This document shows positions 44,168 to 53,652 of a DNA stretch of 64,000 bases, in pieces. Numbering within the stretch: position 1 is the first letter of the stretch; the number at the start of each line of letters is the position of its first letter. The notes below the pieces were generated by a model. That model ran no database searches. It worked only from the letters and a program-made list of their open reading frames with translations, and was not told the origin of the DNA. The stretch comes from Cerasicoccus arenae (GTDB lineage Bacteria; Verrucomicrobiota; Verrucomicrobiia; Opitutales; Cerasicoccaceae): positions 186,001 to 250,000 of the forward strand of contig NZ_BMXG01000002.1 of assembly GCF_014651635.1 (NCBI RefSeq), in the 5' to 3' direction. The translations under genes were made by a program, and so were the position numbers.

Positions 44168-45916
44168 TTACGTGTTTCTTCCAGTGAAGTGGTAATTGGC
44201 CAGCATGGTGCCGATCAGGAGAAGCGCCCACAACGGCGTGAGCAGGTCGTCTTCCAGATTTTGGCGGATGACTTTGTTGTTGCCAGTGGTCAGGTCGTAG
44301 GCGGTGCGGGCTTGGCGCAAATCCGCCTCGCGAATGTCGGCAAAACGGGCCGCGCCTTGAAGCAAATCATCGCCGCCGTGTATAACGGTGAAGAGTGTGG
44401 GCTTCGTGGGCGCGTTCCAGGTTTTCAGCGGTAGAGGCTCGGTTTGATTATGCTGAATGGTGTAGGGCTGAATCGGGTTGCTGGGCAAGGGCAAGGCTTG
44501 GTGTGTTTCAAAGTTTTCACGCCAAGGCGAGCGCCGCTGCTGTCGTGCTGTGGCGATGAATCGATTGAGCAAAATTACGTAGGCGGGAAGGCGGTCGAGG
44601 TTGGATTGCGCTGGATCGAAGCGGAAGACCAGCACGCGGCCTTGGGCAGTGCTTTCCAGATAGATCAGTGGTTCGTTGGCGGACCAGACAAGGACAACGG
44701 CATTGTCACTCGGCGGCAGCGGAAGCTCGTCTTCGCGCTGGATGACGAGGCCATTGAAAGTGAGTCCCTCGACCAGCGGGTGCGCCTCGACGAAAGATTG
44801 CGGCGCCGACAATGAGCCAACATCGGCACCCTGTTTTGCAAAGGCGATTGCGTAGGGTTGGGGCAGGGTGGTTAGTCGTTCGGGGCTAGTCAGCGAATGC
44901 ACGCCGAGGTCGGTCTGGCCGTCGACGGCTCCGTATTGAATACCTGGAATGCGGGCGACGGCCTTGCGAATCCATTCCGCAAAGGATTGTTCGCCGCGGA
45001 TGATGTAGGCCACGGGCCGAGGTCGCGGGTGGACGATGGGCGCGTGGTCGTCAAAGGTGAAAGCATCGCCTTCCAGGCGCAGGCTGATGGCGGATTCCTC
45101 CTCAGGAAAAGCTCCCCCGACGCGGCGCACACCGTTGGCGGGGATTGAAAGGTTTTGCGGCTCGGTCTGCGTTCCCGAGGTGCCTTCGATCCACCATTTT
45201 CGCTGCTGTGGGGTGTCGCTGTAGTTACGGATTATGGCCTGCCAGATGGGTTGTCCGTCACGCTGATCGGTGCGCACGCCAGTGAAACCGACATTGGCCA
45301 GCGGCTCGCCAACGGTGACCACCTCGGCGAGTGATTCAAGAGCAGGATTGGCTTCGTCGGTGATGAAAATTACGCGACCTTCGCGGCCCACGGCAGTCTG
45401 GGCGGCGCGAAGGGCTGAGGCCGCGTCATGCGTGCCATGAGTGGGTTGCCAGGCTTCAAGACTTTGGCGGAGGAGGTTGGCATCCTCGCCATGATAGAGA
45501 CGTTGTGAGGTCGCGAGAGAGTCGCGCACGAGCCAAGTGGTGTTGCTGGCTAGGCGGCTGGTATCGCCGAGGATGTGGTTGACGGTCTGTGTGGCGGAAT
45601 CGCGAAAGGCACTCATCGAGGCCGAGGCGTCCAGCACGATGGCGACCTGTGCGGTGGAGTCGTCTTTTATAATGCGCGGCTGGGCGAGGAGTATGGTTAA
45701 CAGAAGCGCGGCGAGGATTTGCATCCAGAAGGCCCAGGAGTTGCGCCAAAATTCCCAACGTCGGCCAGAGCGGCTCTCAGACTGTGGCTTGGGCATCAGG
45801 AATAGCGTGGAAATAAGCAGCGGTCGCGCTTGGCGCTGAAAGCAATGAATGGCGATGATCGCGGGAATCGCGAGTAGTCCCAGCAAACCCCATTGGTTGG
45901 CGAGGAAGATATTCAT
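44168..45916 (-). CDS. BatA-like aerotolerance-type VWA membrane protein
   Basis: 582 aa. The N-terminal BatA domain has two helices (about 8-25 and 60-80) with the basic segment between them, then a VWA domain with MIDAS DASAS at 96-100 and IFITDEANPA near 180. A beta-rich middle part follows and a final helix lies at about 560-578. The related Bat proteins of Bacteroidota are linked to stress tolerance, but the mechanism is not settled. Its ATG overlaps the DUF58 stop by 4 bases (45913-45916). Confidence 0.85.
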   Translation of the reverse strand: MNIFLANQWGLLGLLAIPAIIAIHCFQRQARPLLISTLFLMPKPQSESRSGRRWEFWRNSWAFWMQILAALLLTILLAQPRIIKDDSTAQVAIVLDASASMSAFRDSATQTVNHILGDTSRLASNTTWLVRDSLATSQRLYHGEDANLLRQSLEAWQPTHGTHDAASALRAAQTAVGREGRVIFITDEANPALESLAEVVTVGEPLANVGFTGVRTDQRDGQPIWQAIIRNYSDTPQQRKWWIEGTSGTQTEPQNLSIPANGVRRVGGAFPEEESAISLRLEGDAFTFDDHAPIVHPRPRPVAYIIRGEQSFAEWIRKAVARIPGIQYGAVDGQTDLGVHSLTSPERLTTLPQPYAIAFAKQGADVGSLSAPQSFVEAHPLVEGLTFNGLVIQREDELPLPPSDNAVVLVWSANEPLIYLESTAQGRVLVFRFDPAQSNLDRLPAYVILLNRFIATARQQRRSPWRENFETHQALPLPSNPIQPYTIQHNQTEPLPLKTWNAPTKPTLFTVIHGGDDLLQGAARFADIREADLRQARTAYDLTTGNNKVIRQNLEDDLLTPLWALLLIGTMLANYHFTGRNT

Positions 45917-46809
45917 TTTCCAATCACCTCCACGGCCTGCGAGCCGAGGGCTTCACGGGTGAGGGCCTGCGTGAGCGAGCCTTCGGATTTTACGCGGGCA
46001 AAGTCTAGCGAACGCCGACGACAGGCGTCACTCCAAGCGGCAAAGTGGCTGCGGTAGCGTTGTCGATAGCTCTCAAGCTCATGGGCGGAGAGGTTGTGCG
46101 TCTGGCGAGCGTCGCGCTCGCAATCGATTAGCTCGACGTTGCCGAGCCAGTCGGGGTTCGCCTCCTGCTCGGTCCACGGAGCAAAGACAATGCAGCGTGT
46201 GCGGCCACTGGAGAGGACGTTGACCACGGCGTCTGGCGCGCTGGGGAAAAGCAAGTCGCTGATGATGACGCGGAGTGACTGCTGCCGCCAAGGAACGCGG
46301 TCGAAGTGGGGCGTGAGCGGAGTTGCTTCGGTCGAAGAAAAATCGATTTGGCCACTGCGGAGAGCATCCGTGGTGATCTGTTTGACCTGACTACCAATCA
46401 ATTGAAAGGCCTTCAGCTGGGCGTTGATTTGGAAGGTGGAGTGCGCGGCGAAGTAAAGCAGCTCAAGTGCGCGGAGTGCCTTCTCAGGCGTAACAAACAT
46501 CGAGGCAGAAGCGTCGAAGGCGAGATCGACCTGCGGGCTGACTTCCTCGCGATAGAGCTTCATGCTGTAGTTACCCGTGCGTGCATAGGCTTGCCAATTA
46601 ATATAACGGGGGTCGTCGCCCGGGATGTATTGGCGGTGATCCTGAAAATCGATGGAACTGCCAATGCCCATGCCCGCCCAGTTCCCAGACTGGCCGCGCC
46701 AGTTGTCCCGCCGGAAGGCAAGTTGGATCATCCGCGCTGCGCTTTCGGCGCTTTTCAATGCTTGGCGGTGGACTTCATGCGCGGGTAGTTGAATCGTGGC
46801 GCTAGTCAT
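45913..46809 (-). CDS. DUF58-domain protein (MoxR-associated)
   Basis: 298 aa, soluble. The DUF58 signature is present: GSSIDFQDHRQYIPGDDPRYI, then NWQAYARTGNYSMKLYREE near 70-88, followed by a VWA-related fold (DLAFDASASM near 96-105, VIISDLLFP near 185). DUF58 proteins almost always occur beside MoxR AAA+ genes and VWA proteins. It overlaps the ABC permease stop by 4 bases and the BatA-like start by 4, so stoichiometric translation is expected. Confidence 0.9.
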   Translation of the reverse strand: MTSATIQLPAHEVHRQALKSAESAARMIQLAFRRDNWRGQSGNWAGMGIGSSIDFQDHRQYIPGDDPRYINWQAYARTGNYSMKLYREEVSPQVDLAFDASASMFVTPEKALRALELLYFAAHSTFQINAQLKAFQLIGSQVKQITTDALRSGQIDFSSTEATPLTPHFDRVPWRQQSLRVIISDLLFPSAPDAVVNVLSSGRTRCIVFAPWTEQEANPDWLGNVELIDCERDARQTHNLSAHELESYRQRYRSHFAAWSDACRRRSLDFARVKSEGSLTQALTREALGSQAVEVIGK

Positions 46810-48302
46810 GCTTCGGCGGGGGCCGAGGACTGCGCAGCCAGCGCTTGAGCCTTGGCGGCCTTTTGTTTTTCAAGTATCTGGGTGGCCTGATCTTCCAATA
46901 TCTTTTGTGGCTCTTGCAGCCGCCAGGTCGCGAATAGGATGACCATGTAGCTGATCGCCGTTGTCACAATGCTACCAATCAGGAACAGCATGTATTTCGA
47001 CGTTTCCGGCTCGATAGAGCCTATCGCACACAACAGGCCAGCTTGGGGAACGAAAAATAGGATGTTGGTGTACGGCCAGTCTCTGGTCTCCTCGACCAGC
47101 ATGGCGAGAACCGTCAGGCAGATGGCCACGAGCTGGATCAGCATGAACAGACGCATGCCGGAGTTGTTACGCATTTTGAAGAGGATGATGATTGCGCGTG
47201 GAAGCAACAATGAGCCAAGGGCGCAGATCACTTGCAACAGCACCAATTCAATGTCGTTCAAGCCGTTGTCGAGCAATAGGAGGATGCCAATGGTCAGCCC
47301 ACACACTGCGACAACGAAGTTGGAACCGGCGGGCCATCCGGGGTAAAGAAACATTCGACCGAGAAATTTTCCAATACCACCGAAGCGTAAGAAAGGACGA
47401 TAAATGCCGGGTAGGGCAATGGGTTCGTTGACCACGCAACTAATGGTCACTGCGATCATGGCCATAAACACACCTGCCAGATAAAGCTCCTGCACAATGT
47501 CAACATAGTAGGCGATGCCCCACAGACCGAAAATTGCCAATAAGTAAAAGCGCTTAGGTGTTTCATGGTTTTCCGCCATGGGACTAATGCGCGCACTCGC
47601 AAACTCTAAGAATAGCCCGCCAATGGGCACACTGAGCAGTAGGATCAATGGGATGGACACCCAGAGGTTGGTAGTCTCCAGATAGCTTAGGATGTCGTCC
47701 GGGTTCAGCCCTGCAACTGCCATGATGTTTACCGCAACAAAAAATGCAATGATGCCGACGATAATCATGAGTATGCGCAGCACCTTACTATGGACCACCG
47801 ATACACATATCGCGCCCCCTGTACAAATTAATGAGCCATACAGAATCCAGCCCAAGGCGGCTAAGTCGTGTAACGGATTAACCGCGCCCACGAAGTATCT
47901 CAACGCAATGTAAGGCAGGAGGGACAAGACCACAAGCCAGCCTTGAATATTGAGGGAGAGCCATTTCCCGAAAACAATACCACGTGCGTTCAAGCTGGTA
48001 AGTTGCAGTAGATCCAGTCGTGCATCATCAAACTCCCGAGCTAGTGCGTTGAGCCCCATTAGCGGCAGAATCATAAGCAGGTAGATGCTGATGATTGTCC
48101 AGAAGAGGGCGCTCATTCCCTCCATGTCACGTGTGCCTGTGGCAGTGGCCAAGCCGAATGTCACAAAGAGGATCATGATGATCTGTACGATCACGAACAT
48201 GCTCACGAATTGGCGGGAGCGCACGGACTGCCGTAGTTCTTTGACGATTACGGGGTTGATCCAGTCGCTGATTTCGCGTTTTCCGAGTAGTTTCTTGAGC
48301 AT
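46806..48302 (-). CDS. ABC-2-type transporter permease
   Basis: 498 aa with about ten to twelve predicted helices. The N-terminus is cytosolic and amphipathic (DWINPVIVKELRQSVRSRQF), a pattern typical of ABC-2 permeases of the NatB/GldF kind. The conserved coupling-helix segment EFDDARLDLLQLTSLNARGIVFGKWL is near 88-113. The C-terminus is rich in Ala, Lys and Gln. It is 2 bp from the ATPase stop and overlaps DUF58 by 4 bp. The transported substrate is unknown. Confidence 0.85.
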   Translation of the reverse strand: MLKKLLGKREISDWINPVIVKELRQSVRSRQFVSMFVIVQIIMILFVTFGLATATGTRDMEGMSALFWTIISIYLLMILPLMGLNALAREFDDARLDLLQLTSLNARGIVFGKWLSLNIQGWLVVLSLLPYIALRYFVGAVNPLHDLAALGWILYGSLICTGGAICVSVVHSKVLRILMIIVGIIAFFVAVNIMAVAGLNPDDILSYLETTNLWVSIPLILLLSVPIGGLFLEFASARISPMAENHETPKRFYLLAIFGLWGIAYYVDIVQELYLAGVFMAMIAVTISCVVNEPIALPGIYRPFLRFGGIGKFLGRMFLYPGWPAGSNFVVAVCGLTIGILLLLDNGLNDIELVLLQVICALGSLLLPRAIIILFKMRNNSGMRLFMLIQLVAICLTVLAMLVEETRDWPYTNILFFVPQAGLLCAIGSIEPETSKYMLFLIGSIVTTAISYMVILFATWRLQEPQKILEDQATQILEKQKAAKAQALAAQSSAPAEA

Positions 48303-48304
48303 GG

Positions 48305-49261
48305 CTAATTGACGTTGGTGTCGCGGAGCATGTCGATAAAGGCGTCCTCCAGTCGCTTGGGTTCACGGTGGAAATCGTAGACTTCAATACCGTGTTTGAT
48401 CATGGCACGGAGCAGTTCATTAAGGTAATGCTCGATGGGCTGACCGTCCTCCACTAGATAAGCGACCGAGGCCCCTTTAGGTAATTTTTCACGGAGCGTT
48501 AAATGCGGGTGCTGCTCAATCCATTGTAAGAGGTGCTCTGGTGCTCCATGGGTGAGAATGCGGACGACCATGCCCTCGATCGAGTTTTCCGTCAGGCTGT
48601 CTGCGTCGCCATGGTGGACGAGACGTCCAGCATCGATGAATAATAGTGAGTCACACATTTCTCCAAGTTCGGATAAAATATGAGAGCTGATGAAAAGTGT
48701 CTTGCCCATTTGCTTGAGTTGGCGGACAAGTCGTTTGAACTCCTGGCGCGCCTTGGGGTCAAGCCCGGCGGCGGGTTCATCGAGGATGAGTATTTCTGGG
48801 TCAGATAGCAGCGTGCGCCCCAGACAAAGGCGTTGCTTTTCTCCTTTGGAAAGTTTTTCGCAAGGGCGCTCCGCCAGGCGATTCAAGTCAGTGAAATCCA
48901 TGACGTCATCAATGCGCGACTTACGCTTGGCTCCATGTAAATGATAGGCCCGTGCAAAGAAATCCAGATACTCCAGAACGTCCATATTTGGATAGGTTCC
49001 GAAGTGGTCAGGCATCCAACCGACGAGTTGGCGAACTTCACGTGGGTTGGCAAGCGTGTCCATGCCAGCCATTTCGATGCGTCCGTGGTCGGGATTGTCG
49101 AGCGTCACGAGCATGCGCATGGTGGTGGTCTTGCCGGCACCATTGGCCCCGATAAAACCGACGACGCGATTAGGCTCGACCGAAAAACTTAGATCCGCAA
49201 CGGCCTGCACATTGCGGAATCGTCGCTGGATGTTTTCCACTTTGATCATCATGTCGGACAT
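48305..49261 (-). CDS. ABC transporter ATP-binding protein
   Basis: 318 aa from the ATG at 49261, which overlaps the TAA of the upstream gene by one base. Walker A GANGAGKTT at 38-46, the signature LSKGEKQRL at 137-145, Walker B LILDEPAAGLDP at 158-169, and the switch His in ISSHILSE. The drug/lipid-exporter type of ATPase (NatA/CcmA/GldA-like), with a C-terminal domain of about 100 residues. It pairs with the permease that follows after 2 bp. Longer in-frame starts lie inside the upstream gene and are rejected. Confidence 0.93.
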   Translation of the reverse strand: MSDMMIKVENIQRRFRNVQAVADLSFSVEPNRVVGFIGANGAGKTTTMRMLVTLDNPDHGRIEMAGMDTLANPREVRQLVGWMPDHFGTYPNMDVLEYLDFFARAYHLHGAKRKSRIDDVMDFTDLNRLAERPCEKLSKGEKQRLCLGRTLLSDPEILILDEPAAGLDPKARQEFKRLVRQLKQMGKTLFISSHILSELGEMCDSLLFIDAGRLVHHGDADSLTENSIEGMVVRILTHGAPEHLLQWIEQHPHLTLREKLPKGASVAYLVEDGQPIEHYLNELLRAMIKHGIEVYDFHREPKRLEDAFIDMLRDTNVN

Positions 49262-51141
49262 TAGATGCTCTCCTTTTTTACGAGGGGACCGGCAATGATG
49301 GTTTGGTGGTCCTTCCAGTTGATGCTGTCCAAGGTTTCCGGGTAGGCGTCGCGCATTGGTTCCGCCATTGCGTAGAACCAGCCGGTCCGCCCAGCGAAGC
49401 CGCGATAGTCCGAGAACATCCACGGTGCTCCGCCGATGTATTCACGTTGCCGCCACCATTGGTTAAACTCGGCAGCACTTGATTTCATTGCCTTGGCCGT
49501 TTGTCCAACACCCAAGCCTCCGGCTTTCCAGAATTGTCCTTGGTCATCGATGTAGAATATCTGTTGGCAACTGGCCTGTAAGTTTGACACTAGCTCGGGT
49601 GCGTCCGCTGAACCTTGGAGGATAATGGCCTCGCGAGAAGGCGTTACATTAATCAAGCGATTGTGTTGCAGGCGACGACTCGCGAAATAATCGCCGCTGA
49701 AGTGATCGCCTGTTTGTTGAAAATGCCCTGAGGCATCCATGGAGGATTCTGGTAGTTTCGCACCGAGGAGACGAATAGTTGCCGAATCTGGGATGTCGAA
49801 ACCCCCGCTCATGAGGATGCCCGTTACTGATAACTCATCCTGTACGTAGGCCTTGGTTTTACGGACAGGGTCAATAATGACCAGCCGACTTACCGTGCCG
49901 TTACCACCAAAACCGTCACTGAAAATAATGCTAACTACGATTAATGCGCAAAAGATCAGAGAGATAGCTGGAATCGTAATGAATATACGCCAGCGGTTGC
50001 GACCTCGTGCCAATATGAAGAAGTTTACCGGGCCAACAATGACGCCAAAGGCGATCACGCTGATAATGATCAAGATAAAGTTTACCCCTTCGATGACGAT
50101 CGAGTCTTCAAAAAACTCTTTATTACTTGTGGCCTTGTTGAGCAGTTGGCTCATCTTGTCGGTCGATGAAAACGCCTCGTTGATGTTATTGGTTCGTCGG
50201 TAAAATGCGCCTTCAGGCAAGAAGCGAAAATTGATAAATGAATCAAAACTAGAGTCGTAAATAGCAATGCGCTCAGTGGGTTTCGAGCCTGAGCGTTTTG
50301 GGGGAACGCTTACAGATCGCTCCATGTCGTACTCTAATGTGTGGATGTCTCCGTTGAATAAAATGACGTTGCCCAAGCCAACCGCGCGCGTGCGACTACC
50401 AGCGGGTATGTCACTAAGGGCGGTATCCATCGAACGCTCTCCGACGAGAACTCGGAGCTGGCCGCCCGCCATCACATAGTCCATGACCGCACGACGAGAA
50501 CTAGGCGTGAGGCCTTCCCACTCCGTCTGGCTGAAATAAAGCGAATCAAACGCCATGTAAGCGCGCCAGTCTTCGGGCGCAATACTCGTGGTGATTGAAA
50601 GATACTGGATTTCTTCACCCAAGGAATCAATTTTCCGTTGGAGTTGGTGGCCGATCTCCAGGAAGAGTTCTTCTGACATGCCTCCAAAGTGAACCAGGCT
50701 GCCTCTGTGGCGGTTCCTCGCACTGCGTGAAAAATAGACGTATTCGTCGATCCCAGTTCCAGTGAAGGTCAAATGTAGTTCATTATTATACTGGTCATCT
50801 GCGAGTGGACAGAGGAGGCGAAAAGTGCGGGTTTCACCAGCGGGCACGTCGAGTGTTTCGGTGAGCCGTAGTGATGTGCTGCTTTGGTAGTATCCCGAGG
50901 TGCTCTGGCTATTCACCTCCCAGCGCCCATCACGGGGTGATTTATTGGTAATTCGAATTTGGATGGGATAAAAACCAGCGCGATCAAAGGGGATCTCTTC
51001 CCATGCGAGATGGGCGTCGATGTCGATGCCCGCAGCTGGTTTGGCAAAGATCGAATAACTAACGGTACCAGTAGCGGCATTTAAAACAGGCAATAGCGCC
51101 AACAGCGCCAAAAGGGAGAGCAGGAGAGGACGGCGCATCAT
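49261..51141 (-). CDS. Exported membrane-anchored protein of the MoxR/ABC operon
   Basis: 626 aa. Signal peptide at 1-22, then a periplasmic beta-rich domain at about 25-145 (Ig-like; WEEIPFDRAGFYPIQIRITN) and a GATase-like or Rossmann-like segment at about 150-250. Two helices lie at about 345-400 enclosing the short loop GPVNFFILARGRNRW; this GPVN-x-hydrophobic motif recurs in Bat/GldG-like proteins. The last part (about 400-626) is extracytoplasmic and ends with the basic tail VKKESI. It may be the periplasmic partner of the ABC transporter. No family name is certain. It directly abuts the MoxR stop. Confidence 0.7.
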   Translation of the reverse strand: MMRRPLLLSLLALLALLPVLNAATGTVSYSIFAKPAAGIDIDAHLAWEEIPFDRAGFYPIQIRITNKSPRDGRWEVNSQSTSGYYQSSTSLRLTETLDVPAGETRTFRLLCPLADDQYNNELHLTFTGTGIDEYVYFSRSARNRHRGSLVHFGGMSEELFLEIGHQLQRKIDSLGEEIQYLSITTSIAPEDWRAYMAFDSLYFSQTEWEGLTPSSRRAVMDYVMAGGQLRVLVGERSMDTALSDIPAGSRTRAVGLGNVILFNGDIHTLEYDMERSVSVPPKRSGSKPTERIAIYDSSFDSFINFRFLPEGAFYRRTNNINEAFSSTDKMSQLLNKATSNKEFFEDSIVIEGVNFILIIISVIAFGVIVGPVNFFILARGRNRWRIFITIPAISLIFCALIVVSIIFSDGFGGNGTVSRLVIIDPVRKTKAYVQDELSVTGILMSGGFDIPDSATIRLLGAKLPESSMDASGHFQQTGDHFSGDYFASRRLQHNRLINVTPSREAIILQGSADAPELVSNLQASCQQIFYIDDQGQFWKAGGLGVGQTAKAMKSSAAEFNQWWRQREYIGGAPWMFSDYRGFAGRTGWFYAMAEPMRDAYPETLDSINWKDHQTIIAGPLVKKESI

Positions 51142-52167
51142 TTATTGTATTTTCGCTGCCGCAAGGGTCTTGGGAAGTTCGGCCTCTTCAGGGTTGATCT
51201 CGGTGAGGAGTTTGGCGACAAAGCTTTCCGGGGTGACGCCTTCCATGCGATCTTGGTAGTTAACAATAATACGATGCCCAAGCACATATGGTGCGGCGGC
51301 ACGAACATCGTCTACGCTCGCGTGCACTCGACCTTCCAGCAACGCACGGGCGCGGGCTGCTGAGGCCAAGCCAATTGCCGCGCGTGGACTCGCGCCGAAT
51401 TTGATCACTTTGGCTGCGGTGTCAGGGTTGGGGTAAGTTCCGTGGACTAACCGCGCGATGTAGCTTTTAACGACATCCGGCAAGTAAACTTTGCTCGTCA
51501 TTTGAGAAATGCGGAGTAGCTGCTCGCCGGTCATCGATTTACGGACGACAGGCTCTTGGCCGAGGATACGGGCGGAGATGATTTTCTCCAGCGTTTCACG
51601 CGTCGCGCTTAGGACCGTCAGTTTGAAGAGGAAGCGGTCGAGTTGAGCCTCAGGTAGCGGGTAGGTGCCTTCCAGTTCGATCGGATTCTGAGTGGCAAAG
51701 ACAAAGAACGGGTAGGGCAGGTCATGGGTGATGCCCATCACTGTTACTCGACGCTCCTGCATAGCTTCGAGGAGTGCGGACTGCGTCTTCGGGCTGGCGC
51801 GGTTGATTTCGTCGGCTAGCATAAGGTTCGTAAATACGGGGCCTTCCTGAAAAACGAATGTGCGCTGGCCATCTTTTTCCTGGAGCATTGGGTTGCCTGT
51901 GATGTCCCCCGGGAGCAAGTCAGGTGTGAACTGCACGCGCTTGGTGTCCAAATCGAGCGTTCTGGAAAAGGTGCGGACGAGCTCGGTTTTGCCGAGTCCA
52001 GGCAAGCCCTCCAGTAAGAGGTGTCCGCCCGAAAGCAGGGCCAGTATAACGGTTTCGATCAAGGTCTCCTGTCCGAACAGGACTTCGTTGACGGCGGCAC
52101 TAAGGCCCTTGAGAGCTTGTGCGGCTTCCGCTGCGGATTGTTCGGTCAGGGTTGTTGGTTCGATCAT
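51142..52167 (-). CDS. MoxR-family AAA+ ATPase
   Basis: 341 aa. Walker A GLPGLGKT at 54-61, Walker B LMLADE at 115-120 followed by INRASPKTQSALLEAMQERRVTV, sensor 1 in FVFATQNPIE, and the C-terminal lid with SPRAAIGLASAARA. MoxR ATPases act as chaperones that insert metal cofactors or activate partner complexes through VWA proteins (family knowledge). Here three genes downstream encode DUF58/VWA partners. The ATG overlaps the stop of the preceding gene by 4 bases. Confidence 0.95.
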   Translation of the reverse strand: MIEPTTLTEQSAAEAAQALKGLSAAVNEVLFGQETLIETVILALLSGGHLLLEGLPGLGKTELVRTFSRTLDLDTKRVQFTPDLLPGDITGNPMLQEKDGQRTFVFQEGPVFTNLMLADEINRASPKTQSALLEAMQERRVTVMGITHDLPYPFFVFATQNPIELEGTYPLPEAQLDRFLFKLTVLSATRETLEKIISARILGQEPVVRKSMTGEQLLRISQMTSKVYLPDVVKSYIARLVHGTYPNPDTAAKVIKFGASPRAAIGLASAARARALLEGRVHASVDDVRAAAPYVLGHRIIVNYQDRMEGVTPESFVAKLLTEINPEEAELPKTLAAAKIQ

Positions 52168-53468
52168 TGAAAATAGTTTTCGAGGAGTTTGCGTTCTTCC
52201 GGGCTAAGTTGATTTTTCCACACGACGTCTCCGCCTTGGCCCAAGGAATCTGAGCCTTGGCTTGTCTTAATTATAAAGGCTTCGCCTGCTTCATTTTCGT
52301 CCGGTGCGCGGTCTTGGATGGCTAGGGTCTGCCCGAGCGCGGCGTTGCGCATGTCTTCGTTAGACACGCCTTCCACCGAAGCCGGAGTGACACGTGACTC
52401 AAAGGGAGAGGCCGTTAAGGGGGCTGCGCCGGGGCCACGGTCAATGCCGCCATTACCGGGCATTTGACAGGCCATCAATATCATGTCTTCCAAGGCGTCG
52501 GGATTGAGCTTGGCCAGTTTGCAAAGCTTTTGGGCATTTTCATCAAGCGTGCCCTTGACTAACTTGTATTTCGAAAGGTCGATGTTTTGGCAGGACTGGG
52601 AATTGCCCATTTTCTTCAGTTGCTCCATCATTTCGGAACTAAGCGGCGTCGTGCCGAGTTGCATGCCCTCAAGCGCTTTTTGCAATGCGCCTTCGAGAGC
52701 CATGGCTTCCTGAGAAAAGGGTTCATCGCCAGCTTGACGCATGGCGTCCAGCAAGGCCGAAGTCTTCATCATGTCTTGGGCTAGTTTTTGTAGATCCTGC
52801 TGGGTTTGATCTCTGAGGCTGTCGCCTGCTTCGAGGCTGCTTTGTGTGAACCACGTTTCTGTGGGTTGTTGGCGCAGTTCGTCGAGTTTCTTTTCGAGTT
52901 CCTTGAGCGCGGTTTCCTCGACCACTTCGTCTTCCGTGAGTTCCTCTACCCAAGCTTCGAGCTCTTCCCAGGCCATGGGCTGCTTGGGGTTGTCGATGAC
53001 GACATCAGCACGCACTGTCTCCACCGGAATTAGACAGCCAATGAGCAGTAGGGTCGCCGATACGGCAATGGGCGTCGTGATGTTGCCCCAACGAAATTGA
53101 TACGGCACACTCAATTGCTCGGGCAAAGGCGGCCAGGCGATGGCACCTTCGCTGGCGGCCGAGAGTGCACTCTTGAGGCCGAGGTGTTGCTCCAACCTCA
53201 GCATGCCGTCCCGTTGGCTTAGGAAGCGTCGCCATGCAAGCCCCAGCGCGATGAGTGCTAGAACGACCAGCACCGCGGCGTAGATGGCCACGATTCGATC
53301 CTGTGGCCACTCTTGCTGTCGCGCATAGATGACAGCAACTGCGGATGCCAAGTTAAGGCCCAAAAAGAATGGGAGGAAGCGCTGTAGCCACCAAAAGCAA
53401 TTCGCCGCCCACGCCGTCCGCCGGGCGTTGCGTTTCCAAATTCTTTCTGTATCGATAGCAGACGGCAT
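52164..53468 (-). CDS. Membrane protein with acidic coiled-coil region, first gene of the MoxR operon
   Basis: 434 aa. Three helices at about 28-50, 60-80 and 128-150 (DUF4175-like arrangement), then an acidic helical stretch at about 165-300 rich in Glu, Gln and Leu with heptad spacing (coiled coil). The C-terminal part is low in hydrophobics, and the last 20 residues are charged. A clear ribosome site AAAGGAG lies upstream of the ATG on the minus strand, unusual for this window and consistent with being the operon leader. Function unknown. A 19-bp palindrome lies 158-176 bp upstream. Confidence 0.7.
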   Translation of the reverse strand: MPSAIDTERIWKRNARRTAWAANCFWWLQRFLPFFLGLNLASAVAVIYARQQEWPQDRIVAIYAAVLVVLALIALGLAWRRFLSQRDGMLRLEQHLGLKSALSAASEGAIAWPPLPEQLSVPYQFRWGNITTPIAVSATLLLIGCLIPVETVRADVVIDNPKQPMAWEELEAWVEELTEDEVVEETALKELEKKLDELRQQPTETWFTQSSLEAGDSLRDQTQQDLQKLAQDMMKTSALLDAMRQAGDEPFSQEAMALEGALQKALEGMQLGTTPLSSEMMEQLKKMGNSQSCQNIDLSKYKLVKGTLDENAQKLCKLAKLNPDALEDMILMACQMPGNGGIDRGPGAAPLTASPFESRVTPASVEGVSNEDMRNAALGQTLAIQDRAPDENEAGEAFIIKTSQGSDSLGQGGDVVWKNQLSPEERKLLENYFQ

Positions 53469-53625
53469 TTCTAATGGTTCTCCTTTACAGATAACACCTT
53501 GAATAGAGTTGTTCCATACTAAGTTTTATCAATGGAAAAATCCAATATCCTACAAGGCTACTATCATCCTGTTGGAGCGTTTGTCCTGTGCATTGCGTAA
53601 ATAGAGCTTCAAGCGAATCCCCATC

Positions 53626-53644
53626 ATTTGCACAATGTGCAAAT
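53626..53644. promoter_or_regulatory. Perfect 19-bp palindrome ahead of the MoxR operon
   Basis: ATTTGCACA-A-TGTGCAAAT. It lies 158 bp upstream of the operon's first start codon and 8 bp beyond the stop of the preceding oxidoreductase gene. No T-run follows, so an operator is more likely than a terminator. Confidence 0.45.
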
Positions 53645-53652
53645 TCTCCTAT

